Shown: positions 19,563 to 29,175 of the stretch, in pieces | Layout of the letters: the number at the start of each line of letters is the position of its first letter | Position numbering within the stretch: the first letter of the stretch is position 1 | Source of the DNA: Nitrosomonas sp. PY1 | GTDB lineage: Bacteria > Pseudomonadota > Gammaproteobacteria > Burkholderiales > Nitrosomonadaceae | Length of the DNA: 64,000 nt | Direction of reading: 5' to 3' | Assembly: GCF_022836435.1 (NCBI RefSeq) | Contig: NZ_BQXC01000001.1 | Coordinates: 1,190,121-1,254,120 of the forward strand | The notes under the pieces: model-generated | What the model was told of the DNA's origin: nothing | Databases searched by the model: none | The model's input: the letters and a program-made list of their open reading frames with translations, nothing else | Program-made: the position numbers and the translations under genes

Positions 19563-22364
19563 TTAAGCGTAGCGACGCTTTTCACCTTGGCCATATAGGT
19601 TAGTGATGCAGCGTTCGCAAATCGTGGCATGCTCAGAATCGCGCCCGACATCTTGGCGGTAATGCCAGCACCGCTCACATTTCTGATCACTGCTGGCAGT
19701 TACCGTAATTCTTTCGAGCGTTTTATCGTCGACACGCTGCAATTTGACTTCGGATACAATGAACACGAAACGTAAGTCGTCTTGCAAGGAATGCAACAGT
19801 TCAAAGTCTTCATGACAAGCATAAATTTCAGTGGTGGCGGCGAGAGAAGAACCAATCTCACCTTTTGTTCGTGCATCTTCTAATTTCTTAAGTACCTTGG
19901 CACGTAACGTGCGAATACCTTGCCAACGTTGTTGTAATTTATCAGTATCATGCTGTTGTGGGAAAACATGCCATAACTGAAGCAGTATGCTACCTTCCGT
20001 GTCGCCGGTAAGGTGTTCCCAAGCTTCTTCAGCGGTAAAACTCAGAATCGGAGCAAATAGTCGAATTAAGCTATGCGCGATATGATGCAGCGCGGTTTGT
20101 GCCGAGCGACGTGGTAATCCTTGGGTTGCTGATGTATATAAACGATCTTTAAGTATATCTAAATAGAATCCGCCTAAATCTTCAGAACAAAAATTGTGGA
20201 GTTGGTATGTCGCTTGGTGAAACTCATAGCGCTGATAGCTTTGTGTCAGCTTTTCTTGTAAGTCTGCAGTTAATGCTAGCATATAGCGATCGATTTCAAG
20301 GCAATCACCGATTGGAATCGAATCTTTCTCAGGATTAAAATCGGTGAGGTTGGCCAATAAAAAACGTAGCGTATTACGGATGCGTCGGTAGCTTTCTACA
20401 ACACGTTTGAGAATTTCTTCGGAAATAGAAAGTTCCCCGGAATAGTCAGTCAAAGCTACCCATAAACGTAAAATATCCGCACCGGAGGTATCCATGATTT
20501 TCTGTGGTGCAATGACGTTACCCTTGGATTTGCTCATTTTGTGACCGATGCCATCAACGACAAACCCGTGTGTCAACAGAGCGTCATAGGGCGCGCGACC
20601 ATTCATTGCGCAACTGGTCAGTAAAGAAGATTGAAACCAACCACGGTGTTGATCGGAGCCTTCGAGGTATAGATCGGCCGGAAATTGTAGTTGCGAGTTG
20701 TTAGCGATAACAGTTGCGTGCGTAGTGCCAGAATCAAACCAGACATCCAATGTATCGGTCAGTTTTCTGTAGCAATCGGCGTCACTGCCAAGCAATTCGA
20801 GTGGATTCAACGCAAACCATGCTTCAATACCATGTTGTTCAACTTTTTGTGCAATCTGCTCCAGTAATTCCAGAGAACGAGGATGCATTTCATGGGTATC
20901 TTTATGCACAAAAAAGGTCATCGGTACACCCCAATTGCGTTGACGAGAAATACACCAGTCAGGGCGGTTTTTGATCATTGCTTCCAAGCGTGCTCGTCCC
21001 CACCCAGGATAAAAAGCCGTTTGATCGACAGCCTGAATTGCCAGTGCGCGTAAATTTCGATCGTTTTGGTGGTTGTGTTGATTCATACCGATAAACCATT
21101 GCGGCGTGGCACGAAAGATAATCGGCGTTTTGTGTCTCCAGCAATGCGGGTAGCTGTGCTCAATTTTCTTCAAACAAAACAAATTTCCGTTGGTTTTCAA
21201 TGTATCGATTACAACATCATTGGCTTTCCAAACGAGTAATCCACCGACCAATGGCCAGTGATCGAGAAACTTGCCATTGCCATCAACCGGACTGTCGCTC
21301 GGTAGGCCGTAGTTTTGGCCAACAAAATAATCGTCGAGACCATGTGCGGGAGCAGTATGCACAAGACCTGTACCGGCCTCTAACGTAACATGCTTACCAC
21401 AAATGATTGGTACCGTTCGTGATTCAAAAGGATGATGGAGAACAAGGTGTTCTAATTGCTGGCCTTTGCAGGTAGCTAAAGTTTTACCGCTTAATTCATA
21501 GCGTTGTAGGCAGGTTTGTTTGAGTTCATCAGCAACGACCAAAAAACCGAGGGACGTTTCTATCAATGCATATTCAAAATCAGGATGAACGCTGACGGCT
21601 TGATTGGCTGGAAGTGTCCATGGGGTCGTTGTCCAGATAATGGAGTAGACCCGTTTTTCGTTAGTAACCGAAACACCAAAAGCTTCATTGAACAAATTTA
21701 AATTGCTATCCGCATTGGATAACTTAACAGAAAATCCAACATCAATTGCAGGTGACACTTTGTCTTCATATTCAACTTCCGCTTCGGCAAGCGCTGAGCC
21801 GCAATCAATGCACCAGTTGACTGGTTTCTGGCCCTGGTAGAGATAGCCATTTTGATAAATTTTCCCTAGGCTACGGATAATGTCAGCCTCGGTTTTAAAA
21901 TTCATAGTTAGGTAAGGATTGTTCCAGTCGCCTAATACGCCAAGGCGGATGAAATCGGCTTTCTGGCGCTCCACTTGTTCTTTAGCGAAAGCTCGGCATA
22001 GTTCACGAACTTTATCCGCTGGTAAATGCTTGCCATATTTTTTTTCGATCTGATGTTCAATCGGTAATCCATGGCAATCCCATCCGGGAATATATGGTGC
22101 ATCGAATCCAGATAGGGTTTTACTTTTTATGATAATGTCTTTGAGTATTTTGTTGACGGCATGTCCGATATGAATATCACCATTGGCGTAAGGTGGGCCA
22201 TCGTGTAAAACGAACTTGGGGCGACCTTGACTCGCCGCGCGAATTTTTTGATAAAGGTTTTTTTTCTGCCATGCACGTAACATTTCCGGCTCGCGGTTTG
22301 CGAGATTGGCGCGCATTGGAAAACGAGTATCCAATAAATTGAGAGTTTGCTTATAATCAGTCAT
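19563..22364 (-). CDS. ileS: Isoleucyl-tRNA synthetase
   Basis: Class-I synthetase charging tRNA-Ile, with an editing domain for valine. The 933-residue length is standard for the bacterial type. The HIGH motif is in [19 protein letters not shown] near residue 60, the editing domain contains [13 protein letters not shown] and [16 protein letters not shown], and KMSKS appears as [10 protein letters not shown]. The C-terminal zinc site has CERC and a second CERC about twenty residues later. The gene sits between ribF and lspA as in most proteobacteria. This bacterial-type enzyme is the mupirocin-sensitive kind by family. Confidence 0.97.
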   Translation of the reverse strand: MTDYKQTLNLLDTRFPMRANLANREPEMLRAWQKKNLYQKIRAASQGRPKFVLHDGPPYANGDIHIGHAVNKILKDIIIKSKTLSGFDAPYIPGWDCHGLPIEHQIEKKYGKHLPADKVRELCRAFAKEQVERQKADFIRLGVLGDWNNPYLTMNFKTEADIIRSLGKIYQNGYLYQGQKPVNWCIDCGSALAEAEVEYEDKVSPAIDVGFSVKLSNADSNLNLFNEAFGVSVTNEKRVYSIIWTTTPWTLPANQAVSVHPDFEYALIETSLGFLVVADELKQTCLQRYELSGKTLATCKGQQLEHLVLHHPFESRTVPIICGKHVTLEAGTGLVHTAPAHGLDDYFVGQNYGLPSDSPVDGNGKFLDHWPLVGGLLVWKANDVVIDTLKTNGNLFCLKKIEHSYPHCWRHKTPIIFRATPQWFIGMNQHNHQNDRNLRALAIQAVDQTAFYPGWGRARLEAMIKNRPDWCISRQRNWGVPMTFFVHKDTHEMHPRSLELLEQIAQKVEQHGIEAWFALNPLELLGSDADCYRKLTDTLDVWFDSGTTHATVIANNSQLQFPADLYLEGSDQHRGWFQSSLLTSCAMNGRAPYDALLTHGFVVDGIGHKMSKSKGNVIAPQKIMDTSGADILRLWVALTDYSGELSISEEILKRVVESYRRIRNTLRFLLANLTDFNPEKDSIPIGDCLEIDRYMLALTADLQEKLTQSYQRYEFHQATYQLHNFCSEDLGGFYLDILKDRLYTSATQGLPRRSAQTALHHIAHSLIRLFAPILSFTAEEAWEHLTGDTEGSILLQLWHVFPQQHDTDKLQQRWQGIRTLRAKVLKKLEDARTKGEIGSSLAATTEIYACHEDFELLHSLQDDLRFVFIVSEVKLQRVDDKTLERITVTASSDQKCERCWHYRQDVGRDSEHATICERCITNLYGQGEKRRYA

Positions 22365-22384
22365 GAAAGGTTAATATCGATAAT

Positions 22385-23359
22385 TTAAGAAGCGTTGCAC
22401 AATCTGCTGACATCGATCGGTTGCATAAGGAAGAATTTTTTGGCTTGATCGACATCTTGTTTGATTTTTTCGGTAAGCGTTGCAAGATCAGAGAATTTTT
22501 CCTCGTCGCGTAGTTTATACAAAAAATCGACTTGTAACCGTCTTCCGTAAATATTTTGCTTGAAGTCGAATAAGTGAATTTCCAGTAATAATTGGCCATT
22601 TTCACATACCGTGGGTCGCACACCTAAACTGGCAACGGCTGGTAAAACTGTTGTTGGCGATGTATCAATTGCACCATGCACCGCCACAGCGAAGATGCCA
22701 GTTAGCTTTGGTCGATGATGGTGAATTGCAATATTTGCGGTAGGAAATCCAATTTTCCGGCCCAGTTGCTCGCCCTTGATGACGCGGCCAATTAGGCTAT
22801 AAGGTCTGCCAAGAAATCCCTGAGCTGTTGCAAGATCGTTATCAGTGAGCGCTTGGCGAATCGAAGTGCTCGAAACACGCTTGCCGTCTACCAGTACGCT
22901 TGACATAGCTTCAACTTCGAAGCCATGCTGTATAGAGCGCGCTTGTAGCATTGAAAAATCGCCTTTGCGTCCAGCCCCAAAACGGAAATCGTCTCCTACT
23001 AATAACCACTTAACAGCTAATTGTTGAACTAAAATTTGACTGATAAATTGTTCCGCTGTGACTTTGGCAAAATCCTTTGTGAAGCGATATGTATGGATGT
23101 AATCCATATCTAGTCGATTCAATAACAGTAATTTTTCACGCCAGCAAGTCAGGCGGGCAGGTACGTGATCTGGAGTGAAAAACTCTCGCGGATGAGGCTC
23201 AAAAGTCATGACGCAGGCCGGGATGTGCAAATTTTTAGCAATTTGCTTTAATCGACTTAAAATGGCTTGATGACCCAGATGAACGCCATCAAAATTACCG
23301 ATAGTTAATGCGATTGGTGTATTACAGCGCGTGAATGACCTTCGCCAAGTATGATACAT
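22385..23359 (-). CDS. ribF: Bifunctional riboflavin kinase/FAD synthetase
   Basis: Makes FMN from riboflavin and then FAD. The protein has 324 residues from the ATG at 23359; the frame extends two codons to a TTG with no better ribosome site. The N-terminal adenylyltransferase domain shows TIGNFDGVHLGHQAIL and VGDDFRFGAGRKGDF, followed by SSTSIRQAL. The C-terminal flavokinase domain begins with GRVIKGEQLGRKIGFPTANI and ends with EIHLFDFKQNIYGR. It is the promoter-proximal gene of the ribF-ileS-lspA unit, 20 bases before ileS. Confidence 0.95.
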   Translation of the reverse strand: MYHTWRRSFTRCNTPIALTIGNFDGVHLGHQAILSRLKQIAKNLHIPACVMTFEPHPREFFTPDHVPARLTCWREKLLLLNRLDMDYIHTYRFTKDFAKVTAEQFISQILVQQLAVKWLLVGDDFRFGAGRKGDFSMLQARSIQHGFEVEAMSSVLVDGKRVSSTSIRQALTDNDLATAQGFLGRPYSLIGRVIKGEQLGRKIGFPTANIAIHHHRPKLTGIFAVAVHGAIDTSPTTVLPAVASLGVRPTVCENGQLLLEIHLFDFKQNIYGRRLQVDFLYKLRDEEKFSDLATLTEKIKQDVDQAKKFFLMQPIDVSRLCNAS

Positions 23360-23604
23360 AATCAAGGATTGATAAGAGAAACGACCGTTAAATTAAAAAG
23401 ATGTTGATTTTAGCTTGTGCTCAGGCATACGGTCTAGAATCTCTTTTTGAAATTGTACGACTTTTTAACCATTGTTGCGTTTTATTGGAAGTATTTTTGA
23501 AGCACATGCTATGAATTAGCATCAAATCATAGAGTCTATATACAACAAAAACTATTAAAGAATCAGATAACGATTTATTCCGTTTTACTATCATTACACA
23601 ATCT

Positions 23605-25137
23605 ATGCCGACTCCTTTGACTTCAAGCGATGTAACTTCGGTAAATTTTACCAGTATCAATACAATCGATTCGCTACTGGCGGGTAAGCGCTGGGTTAAT
23701 CCATCTATTTCATACAGCTTTCCGGATCGTGAAAGCTGGTGGTCGACCGATGAAAATTTTGGTTATGGCGCACAATCCGGTACTGGCGAACCGTGGCAAA
23801 TTGAAACGACTTGGTTGACTAGTAACGATCAGGTTAATTTTGAGCGCGCGTTGCAACAATGGGCTAATGTCGCCAATGTGACTTTTAACAAAATAATTGA
23901 AACCGCAAATGAAGTGGGTGATATTCGGGTTGCTTACACGAAAGACCCGGATGAATTAACTTTGGCTTGGTCTTATTTGCCGGGTAGCAGTGTCCGGTCC
24001 GGAGATATTTGGGCGAATACTTTAGGGTTATTGAATATTCAAGATTGGAATCCTGGCACAATTTCTTTTGAAACGATATTGCATGAAATTGGCCACGCGC
24101 TAGGTCTTAAGCATCCTTTTTATAATTCGGATAAACCCGATGCCGCAACATTGCCAACATCGCTTGATAGCATCACTAGCACATTGATGAGCTATACCTA
24201 CAAAGATTTGGAAGGAGTGGAAGGCAATGAGTTCTCGTTCCATCCGACCACACCGATGGTATTGGATATTGCGGCAATTCAGTATATTTATGGCGCTAAT
24301 ACCAGCCTTTATAGTGGTAATGATACGCATCACTATAGTGATACCGGCGTTTATCATGAAACACTCTGGGATCCGAGCGGCATCGATACCATTTTATATT
24401 CCGGAGCAGCACCTACTTACATCGATCTTAATCCTGCACATGGTTCTTTTATCGGTCAACCTGTGTTCGTGCAATCCAATGGTGTGAACGTAGGAAAACC
24501 TGTTCCGAACTTATGGATTGCAGAGGGAGCCATAATAGAAAATGCCGTTGCCGGTACAGGTAATGACATATTGATTGGAAACGGAATTGCTAATTCACTG
24601 GATGGTAACTTGGGAATTGATACCGTTTTGATATCGGGTAATCTAACGCAATACACTATCAATAAAACCGCTAATCTGAGTTATGCTGTTGTCGAAAATA
24701 ACAATGCGACCAATCAAGATCAGCTCAGCAATATCGAACGTCTAACGTTTAGCGACGCCAAGCTAGCACTGGATTTGGACGGCCGTGCTGGTTGGGTAGC
24801 CAAATTGTTAGGTGCGGTATTCGGTGCTTCGTTTGTTTCAAATCAAGAATATGTCGGTATCGGATTAGTTGAAGCCGATCGGCTTGAATATCAACAGCTT
24901 GCTGATTATGCGCTCAGTGCAAAAGGTTTTACAGATTATGAAAAATTAGTTACTACGTTGTGGGCGAACTTATTCGGGAATATGCCTCCCGAAGCAGAAA
25001 AGTCATTCTACATCGGAATGCTCGAGAATCACGAAATATCAACGGGTAACTTGGCAATTATTGCGGCGGAAAGCGCTGCGAATTTGCAGAATATCAATTT
25101 GATTGGATTGACTGAAAGTGGCGTTGCATACATTTGA
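23605..25137 (+). CDS. Serralysin-like M10 metalloprotease with DUF4214 tail
   Basis: A 510-residue predicted secreted zinc protease. No Sec signal is visible; the N-terminus is short and polar, as in type-I-secreted proteins. The zinc motif HEIGHALGLKH is at residues 160-170 and the Met-turn TLMSYT around 193-198. A Ca-binding parallel beta-roll region follows, reduced to a single recognisable GTGNDILIG near 317-325. Residues about 395-500 form a DUF4214-type helical domain, often seen at the end of RTX-type exported proteins. No hlyB/hlyD/tolC-type transporter lies in the window. The call to family M10 is strong; type I secretion is inference. Confidence 0.87.
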   Translation: MPTPLTSSDVTSVNFTSINTIDSLLAGKRWVNPSISYSFPDRESWWSTDENFGYGAQSGTGEPWQIETTWLTSNDQVNFERALQQWANVANVTFNKIIETANEVGDIRVAYTKDPDELTLAWSYLPGSSVRSGDIWANTLGLLNIQDWNPGTISFETILHEIGHALGLKHPFYNSDKPDAATLPTSLDSITSTLMSYTYKDLEGVEGNEFSFHPTTPMVLDIAAIQYIYGANTSLYSGNDTHHYSDTGVYHETLWDPSGIDTILYSGAAPTYIDLNPAHGSFIGQPVFVQSNGVNVGKPVPNLWIAEGAIIENAVAGTGNDILIGNGIANSLDGNLGIDTVLISGNLTQYTINKTANLSYAVVENNNATNQDQLSNIERLTFSDAKLALDLDGRAGWVAKLLGAVFGASFVSNQEYVGIGLVEADRLEYQQLADYALSAKGFTDYEKLVTTLWANLFGNMPPEAEKSFYIGMLENHEISTGNLAIIAAESAANLQNINLIGLTESGVAYI

Positions 25138-25289
25138 AATATGACAAGATGATCTCTATCGATCGAAAGATAGATGTGGTGATTTTTATTACAATGATAA
25201 CGAAGCAACTTTCTTCCAAATGATTATCGATATAAAAATTGTAGATGCTCTCACACTGTATTAATAGTTTTTGTAAAAAAACGAAGAAA

Positions 25290-25318
25290 TTGACGTTTAT
25301 AGGCCAAGAAGGTATAGT
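25290..25318 (+). promoter_or_regulatory. Strong sigma-70 promoter of the tRNA cluster
   Basis: TTGACG at 25290-25295 and TATAGT at 25313-25318 are separated by exactly 17 bases. Each hexamer differs from consensus by one base. Initiation would fall around 25325, a few bases before the first tRNA at 25330. It is the best-formed promoter I can see in the window. Confidence 0.8.
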
Positions 25319-25329
25319 GACGGCTTTCT

Positions 25330-25406
25330 CGGGGTGTAGCGTAGTCTGGTAGCGCGCCTGGTTTGGGACCAGGATGTCGGGAGTTCGAATCTCTCCACCC
25401 CGACCA
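25330..25406 (+). tRNA. tRNA-Pro (anticodon TGG)
   Basis: A 77-base cloverleaf with a CGGGGTG/CACCCCG acceptor stem, anticodon stem CCTGG/CCAGG around loop TTTGGGA (anticodon TGG), a TTCGAAT T-loop, discriminator A and an encoded CCA end. It is the first of three tRNA genes in one transcript. Confidence 0.96.
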
Positions 25407-25443
25407 GTTTTTCAAAGCCTTAGTATTTAGGAAAGCTCGACTA

Positions 25444-25520
25444 GTGCCCGTAGCTCAATCGGATAGAGCACCAGCCTTCTAAGCTGGGGGTTACAGGTTC
25501 GATTCCTGTCGGGCACGCCA
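25444..25520 (+). tRNA. tRNA-Arg (anticodon TCT)
   Basis: A 77-base cloverleaf with a GTGCCCG/CGGGCAC acceptor stem, anticodon stem CCAGC/GCTGG around loop CTTCTAA (anticodon TCT), T-loop TTCGATT, discriminator G and an encoded CCA. It reads AGA/AGG codons. It is separated from tRNA-Pro by 37 bases. Confidence 0.96.
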
Positions 25521-25586
25521 TGAAGGCACAATATCGTAAATTGGTTATTTAACTTGTCTACACAGGCGACTTTTCGCTTCTATATG

Positions 25587-25662
25587 GTGGCTGTAGCTCA
25601 GTTGGTAGAGTCCCGGATTGTGATTCCGGTTGTCGTGGGTTCGAGTCCCATCAGCCACCCCA
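25587..25662 (+). tRNA. tRNA-His (anticodon GTG)
   Basis: A 76-base cloverleaf with a GTGGCTG/CAGCCAC acceptor stem, anticodon stem CCGGA/TCCGG around loop TTGTGAT (anticodon GTG), T-loop TTCGAGT and encoded CCA. The base before it (25586) is G and faces discriminator C, giving the extra G-1:C73 pair that histidyl-tRNA synthetase needs. A frame on the other strand here is spurious. Confidence 0.96.
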
Positions 25663-25864
25663 CTTTGTAGAAACTGAAATTCATCAAAATTCTTTATAAA
25701 AGAGAGCAAAGCGCTACTCGCTCGCATCTCAAATCTCTTATTCAATTTCCGTATAATTTATAGCTATGAGGAAGTATAAAAATATGTATTTGTAAGATAG
25801 AATAGTCGGTTAAAGTTATTCTCTAGGAAATTTGCTATGTCCTTACGATACTAAGCTTATTTCA

Positions 25865-25893
25865 TTGACGTTGTTTTAGGATTAAACACTATA
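25865..25893 (+). promoter_or_regulatory. Possible dksA promoter
   Basis: In the 345-base gap between tRNA-His and dksA, TTGACG at 25865-25870 is followed after 17 bases by ACTATA (25888-25893), or after 19 bases by TATATA. The -10 match is moderate. The rest of the gap is AT-rich and shows no gene. AGGAG lies ten bases before the dksA ATG. Confidence 0.4.
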
Positions 25894-26007
25894 TAGCAAA
25901 TACGCATAGGAATTGAACAACAATAATTTGTATATCTGATAATAGTTATCTCTCTATTATTAAAAATATTTTCTCAACATTGGATCAAAATTAGGAGTCT
26001 AAAAATT

Positions 26008-26433
26008 ATGTCGCAAGAGTTGCAAGTAAAGCGTATAGCTTCCTATGAACCAGAAGCTGGCGAAGAGTACATGAGTACTCGGCAATTGATATATTTTCGC
26101 AAAATGCTGGAAGACATGAAGACTGAACTCAGTAACGACATTGATCGCGCTGTGCATACGATGCAAGATGAAGCGACCGTATTTGCCGATCCCAATGATC
26201 GAGCTAGTCAAGAATCGGATATGACGCTTGAATTGCGCAATCGTGATCGAGAAAGGAAACTTATTAAAAAGATCGATGAAATTATCGGTAAGATAGAGTC
26301 AGGCGATTATGGCTATTGTGAAAGTTGTGGAATCGAAATTGGTCTTAGGAGACTTGAAGCAAGGCCAACTGCCACCTTATGCATCGATTGTAAAACACTC
26401 GATGAAATAAGAGAGAGGCAGATCGCAAAATAA
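26008..26433 (+). CDS. dksA: RNA polymerase-binding transcription factor DksA
   Basis: Binds the secondary channel of RNA polymerase and, with ppGpp, lowers rRNA/tRNA promoter activity and activates amino-acid genes. The 141-residue protein has the long coiled coil with tip motif DPNDRA (the functional Asp-x-x-Asp-x-Ala), the invariant LELRNRDRERKLIKKI, and the zinc finger CESCG plus CIDC near the C-terminus. It ends four bases from the stop of pnp on the opposite strand, leaving no room for a separate terminator. It lies just after a tRNA operon of the kind it would regulate. Confidence 0.97.
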   Translation: MSQELQVKRIASYEPEAGEEYMSTRQLIYFRKMLEDMKTELSNDIDRAVHTMQDEATVFADPNDRASQESDMTLELRNRDRERKLIKKIDEIIGKIESGDYGYCESCGIEIGLRRLEARPTATLCIDCKTLDEIRERQIAK

Positions 26434-26437
26434 TCAA

Positions 26438-28579
26438 TTATGATTTTTCTGGGCTTTGTAACTCTTTGATTTCAGACTCCGAATCTACGGTGGTTTCCGG
26501 CAGGATTACTTTCATACTCAAACGTAATCTCCCTTTATCATCCGCTTCCAATACTTTAACGCGAATCTGCTGCCCTTCGCTTAAGTGATCAGAAACATTA
26601 TTGACGTGTTCACTCGCAATTTGGGAAATGTGTAGAAGCCCATCTTTTCCGGGCAAGATGCTAACAATGGCTCCGAAATCGAGTAATTTCAGAACAGTCC
26701 CATCATAAATCTTTCCAACTTCGACCTCTGCAGTGATATCCTGGATTTTCTTTTTGGCAAGCTCCCCACCCTCTGCATTAACGCAAGCGATAGTGACCTC
26801 TCCGGTATCACTGATATCAATCGTTGTATTGGTCTCCTCAGTCAATGCACGAATAACCGCTCCACCTTTACCAATGACATCGCGAATTTTTTCTGGGTTA
26901 ATTTTAATTTTAATGATACGTGGTGCATGGACCGAAATATCTTCACGTGTTGACGGTAAAGCTTGTTTCATGATCTGTAATATGTGCATACGGCCTTCCT
27001 GTGCTTGTATCAGAGCTGCATGCATAATTTCTTTGGTAATACCTTGTATTTTGATATCCATTTGTAACGCGGTAATGCCTTTTTCTGTACCGGCGACTTT
27101 AAAATCCATATCACCTAAATGATCTTCATCACCTAAGATATCGGTCAGTACTGCAAAGCGATTGCCTTCTTTAATGAGTCCCATAGCGATACCTGCGACA
27201 TGCGCCTTAAGTGGCACACCGGCATCCATTAATGCTAAGCATCCGCCACAAACTGAAGCCATTGAACTAGAGCCATTCGATTCGGTAATTTCTGATACAA
27301 CGCGCAACGAATAACCAAATTCTTCTGGTGACGGTAGAACTGCCGCAAGTGCACGTTTTGCAAGGCGTCCATGGCCAATTTCTCGGCGTTTTGGTGTTCC
27401 GACCCGGCCTATTTCACCGGTAGCAAACGGTGGCATATTGTAGTGCAGCATAAAGCGATCATTGTAATCACCTTGTAAGGAATCAATCTTTTGTTCATCA
27501 CGAGCTGTTCCTAATGTGGCTACTGCAAGCGCTTGTGTTTCTCCTCGAGTGAATAATGCCGAACCGTGTGTGCGTGGTAATACTCCGTTACGGATTGTTA
27601 TAGTTCTAACATTGCGGGTACCACGCCCATCAATACGAGGTTCGCCATCTAAAATTTGATTGCGGACAATTTTTGATTCGAGTGAAAAAAAAGCTTCTTT
27701 AAAAACTTGTATGCTAGGCTGATTCTCAGTGCCGATTCCTAATTCTTCCGCCGCACGCTGACTAATTGCTTCAATGGTTTCAGAACGAACTTGCTTTTGT
27801 TTTATTTTGAAAGCTTGCCGTAAATCATTTTCAGCTACACTCGCTAATTTCTCTTGAAAAGCAATGTCTTTTTCTGGTGGTGTCCAATCCCAAACAGTCA
27901 CTCCCGCTTCATCTGCAAATTCGTTGATGGCATTAATGACACTCTGCATTTGTTCGTGCCCAAAGGTTACCGCACCAAGCATAACTTCTTCAGATAATTC
28001 CATGGCTTCCGATTCAACCATTAGGACTGCTTGTTGCGTACCAGCCACAACGAGATTTAATTGTGTATCTTTGAGCTCGGAGGTTGTTGGATTAAGCACG
28101 TATTGATTATTAATATAGCCTATACGTGCTGCTCCTAAGGGGCCATCAAATGGTATGCCCGAGAGTATAAGCGCGGCTGAAGTTCCAATAATGGAAGGAA
28201 TATCTGGATCGACTTCAGTGTCGGATGACAAGACTGTTGCAACAATTTGTACTTCGTTATAGAAGCCTTCGGGAAAAAGAGGGCGAATAGGGCGATCAAT
28301 TAACCGGGAAGTTAATGTTTCTTTCTCCGATGGACGGCCTTCACGTTTGAAGAAACTTCCAGGTATTCTGCCTGCTGCATAGAATTTTTCTTGATAATCA
28401 ACAGTTAATGGAAAGAAGTCTTGCTCTGGCTTTGTGTTTTTTGCACCGACTACGGTCACGAGTACGACGGTATCATCCATCGTAACAACAACCGCACCAT
28501 GCGCTTGTCTCGCAATTTCACCCGTTTCTAATGTAAGTTGATGACGTCCGTAGGTAATACTCTTTTTGATAGATTTCAA
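26438..28579 (-). CDS. pnp: Polyribonucleotide nucleotidyltransferase (PNPase)
   Basis: Phosphorolytic 3'-5' exoribonuclease and degradosome core subunit. The 713-residue protein has two RNase-PH-like domains (about 1-220 and 310-540; [39 protein letters not shown]), a KH domain with [20 protein letters not shown], and an S1 domain from about 620. No ATG suits the N-terminus; the start appears to be TTG at 28579 with AGGA seven bases upstream, which may limit translation. It follows rpsO, the classic pairing, with 148 bases between them where autoregulation would act. Confidence 0.95.
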   Translation of the reverse strand: MKSIKKSITYGRHQLTLETGEIARQAHGAVVVTMDDTVVLVTVVGAKNTKPEQDFFPLTVDYQEKFYAAGRIPGSFFKREGRPSEKETLTSRLIDRPIRPLFPEGFYNEVQIVATVLSSDTEVDPDIPSIIGTSAALILSGIPFDGPLGAARIGYINNQYVLNPTTSELKDTQLNLVVAGTQQAVLMVESEAMELSEEVMLGAVTFGHEQMQSVINAINEFADEAGVTVWDWTPPEKDIAFQEKLASVAENDLRQAFKIKQKQVRSETIEAISQRAAEELGIGTENQPSIQVFKEAFFSLESKIVRNQILDGEPRIDGRGTRNVRTITIRNGVLPRTHGSALFTRGETQALAVATLGTARDEQKIDSLQGDYNDRFMLHYNMPPFATGEIGRVGTPKRREIGHGRLAKRALAAVLPSPEEFGYSLRVVSEITESNGSSSMASVCGGCLALMDAGVPLKAHVAGIAMGLIKEGNRFAVLTDILGDEDHLGDMDFKVAGTEKGITALQMDIKIQGITKEIMHAALIQAQEGRMHILQIMKQALPSTREDISVHAPRIIKIKINPEKIRDVIGKGGAVIRALTEETNTTIDISDTGEVTIACVNAEGGELAKKKIQDITAEVEVGKIYDGTVLKLLDFGAIVSILPGKDGLLHISQIASEHVNNVSDHLSEGQQIRVKVLEADDKGRLRLSMKVILPETTVDSESEIKELQSPEKS

Positions 28580-28657
28580 TTAACAATCCTTTTTATTGAA
28601 TACTCTGAGTAATGGTGCATTAAACCATTGAATAGCAGAACCGGTTTACTGGAAAGA

Positions 28658-28675
28658 ACAAATCTTTTAATTTGT
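28658..28675 (-). promoter_or_regulatory. Small hairpin in the rpsO-pnp spacer
   Basis: ACAAAT and ATTTGT, separated by six bases, can pair in the leader between rpsO and pnp. In enteric bacteria RNase III and PNPase act on a hairpin in this position to autoregulate pnp. The stem here is only six base pairs and AT-rich, so the analogy is weak. Confidence 0.25.
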
Positions 28676-28727
28676 CACTTGCTTGGTTAAATAGATAACT
28701 GACTCATGTAAGACTTTAAATATATTA

Positions 28728-28997
28728 CTATTTACGCAAACCAAGGCGCTCAATTAAAGTTTGATACGTGCCAGCATTGCTTTGCTTAAGGTAATCCAGT
28801 AATTTTCGGCGTTTGCCAACCATACGTAATAGACCACGACGAGAGTGATGGTCTTTAGCGTGAACTTTAAAATGCTCAATGAGATCATTGATTCTATTCG
28901 TTAAAAGAGCAACCTGAACCTCAGGAGATCCGGTATCACCATTAGCTCTTTGGAAATCTCGTACAATTTGGGCTTTTTGTTCAATTGTAATTGACAT
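28728..28997 (-). CDS. rpsO: 30S ribosomal protein S15
   Basis: Primary 16S rRNA-binding protein of the small-subunit platform. It has 89 residues starting [12 protein letters not shown]; the frame extends nine codons further but family length fixes this start, with GGAG about twelve bases upstream. Diagnostic segments are [37 protein letters not shown] and the end RLGLRK. It precedes pnp on the minus strand. Confidence 0.97.
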   Translation of the reverse strand: MSITIEQKAQIVRDFQRANGDTGSPEVQVALLTNRINDLIEHFKVHAKDHHSRRGLLRMVGKRRKLLDYLKQSNAGTYQTLIERLGLRK

Positions 28998-29175
28998 AAT
29001 CAGTTGTTTCTCCAACATTACCAATATAAAGAAAGAACAGAATTTTACTCCTTAAAGTTACGCTTGTCCAAACCAGATCAAGTGCAGAGCCAAACATAAC
29101 CCGGTTTCAATCCAATGATCATAAAGAATCGATGCAGCTAAACTTAAAAGTACTGACGTTAAACTAGAAAATTTT

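Noticed and set aside
25545-25745. A 66-codon minus-strand frame across tRNA-His
   Set aside because: It is the reverse complement of the tRNA gene. Such frames appear in many genomes as false proteins and this one has no independent support.
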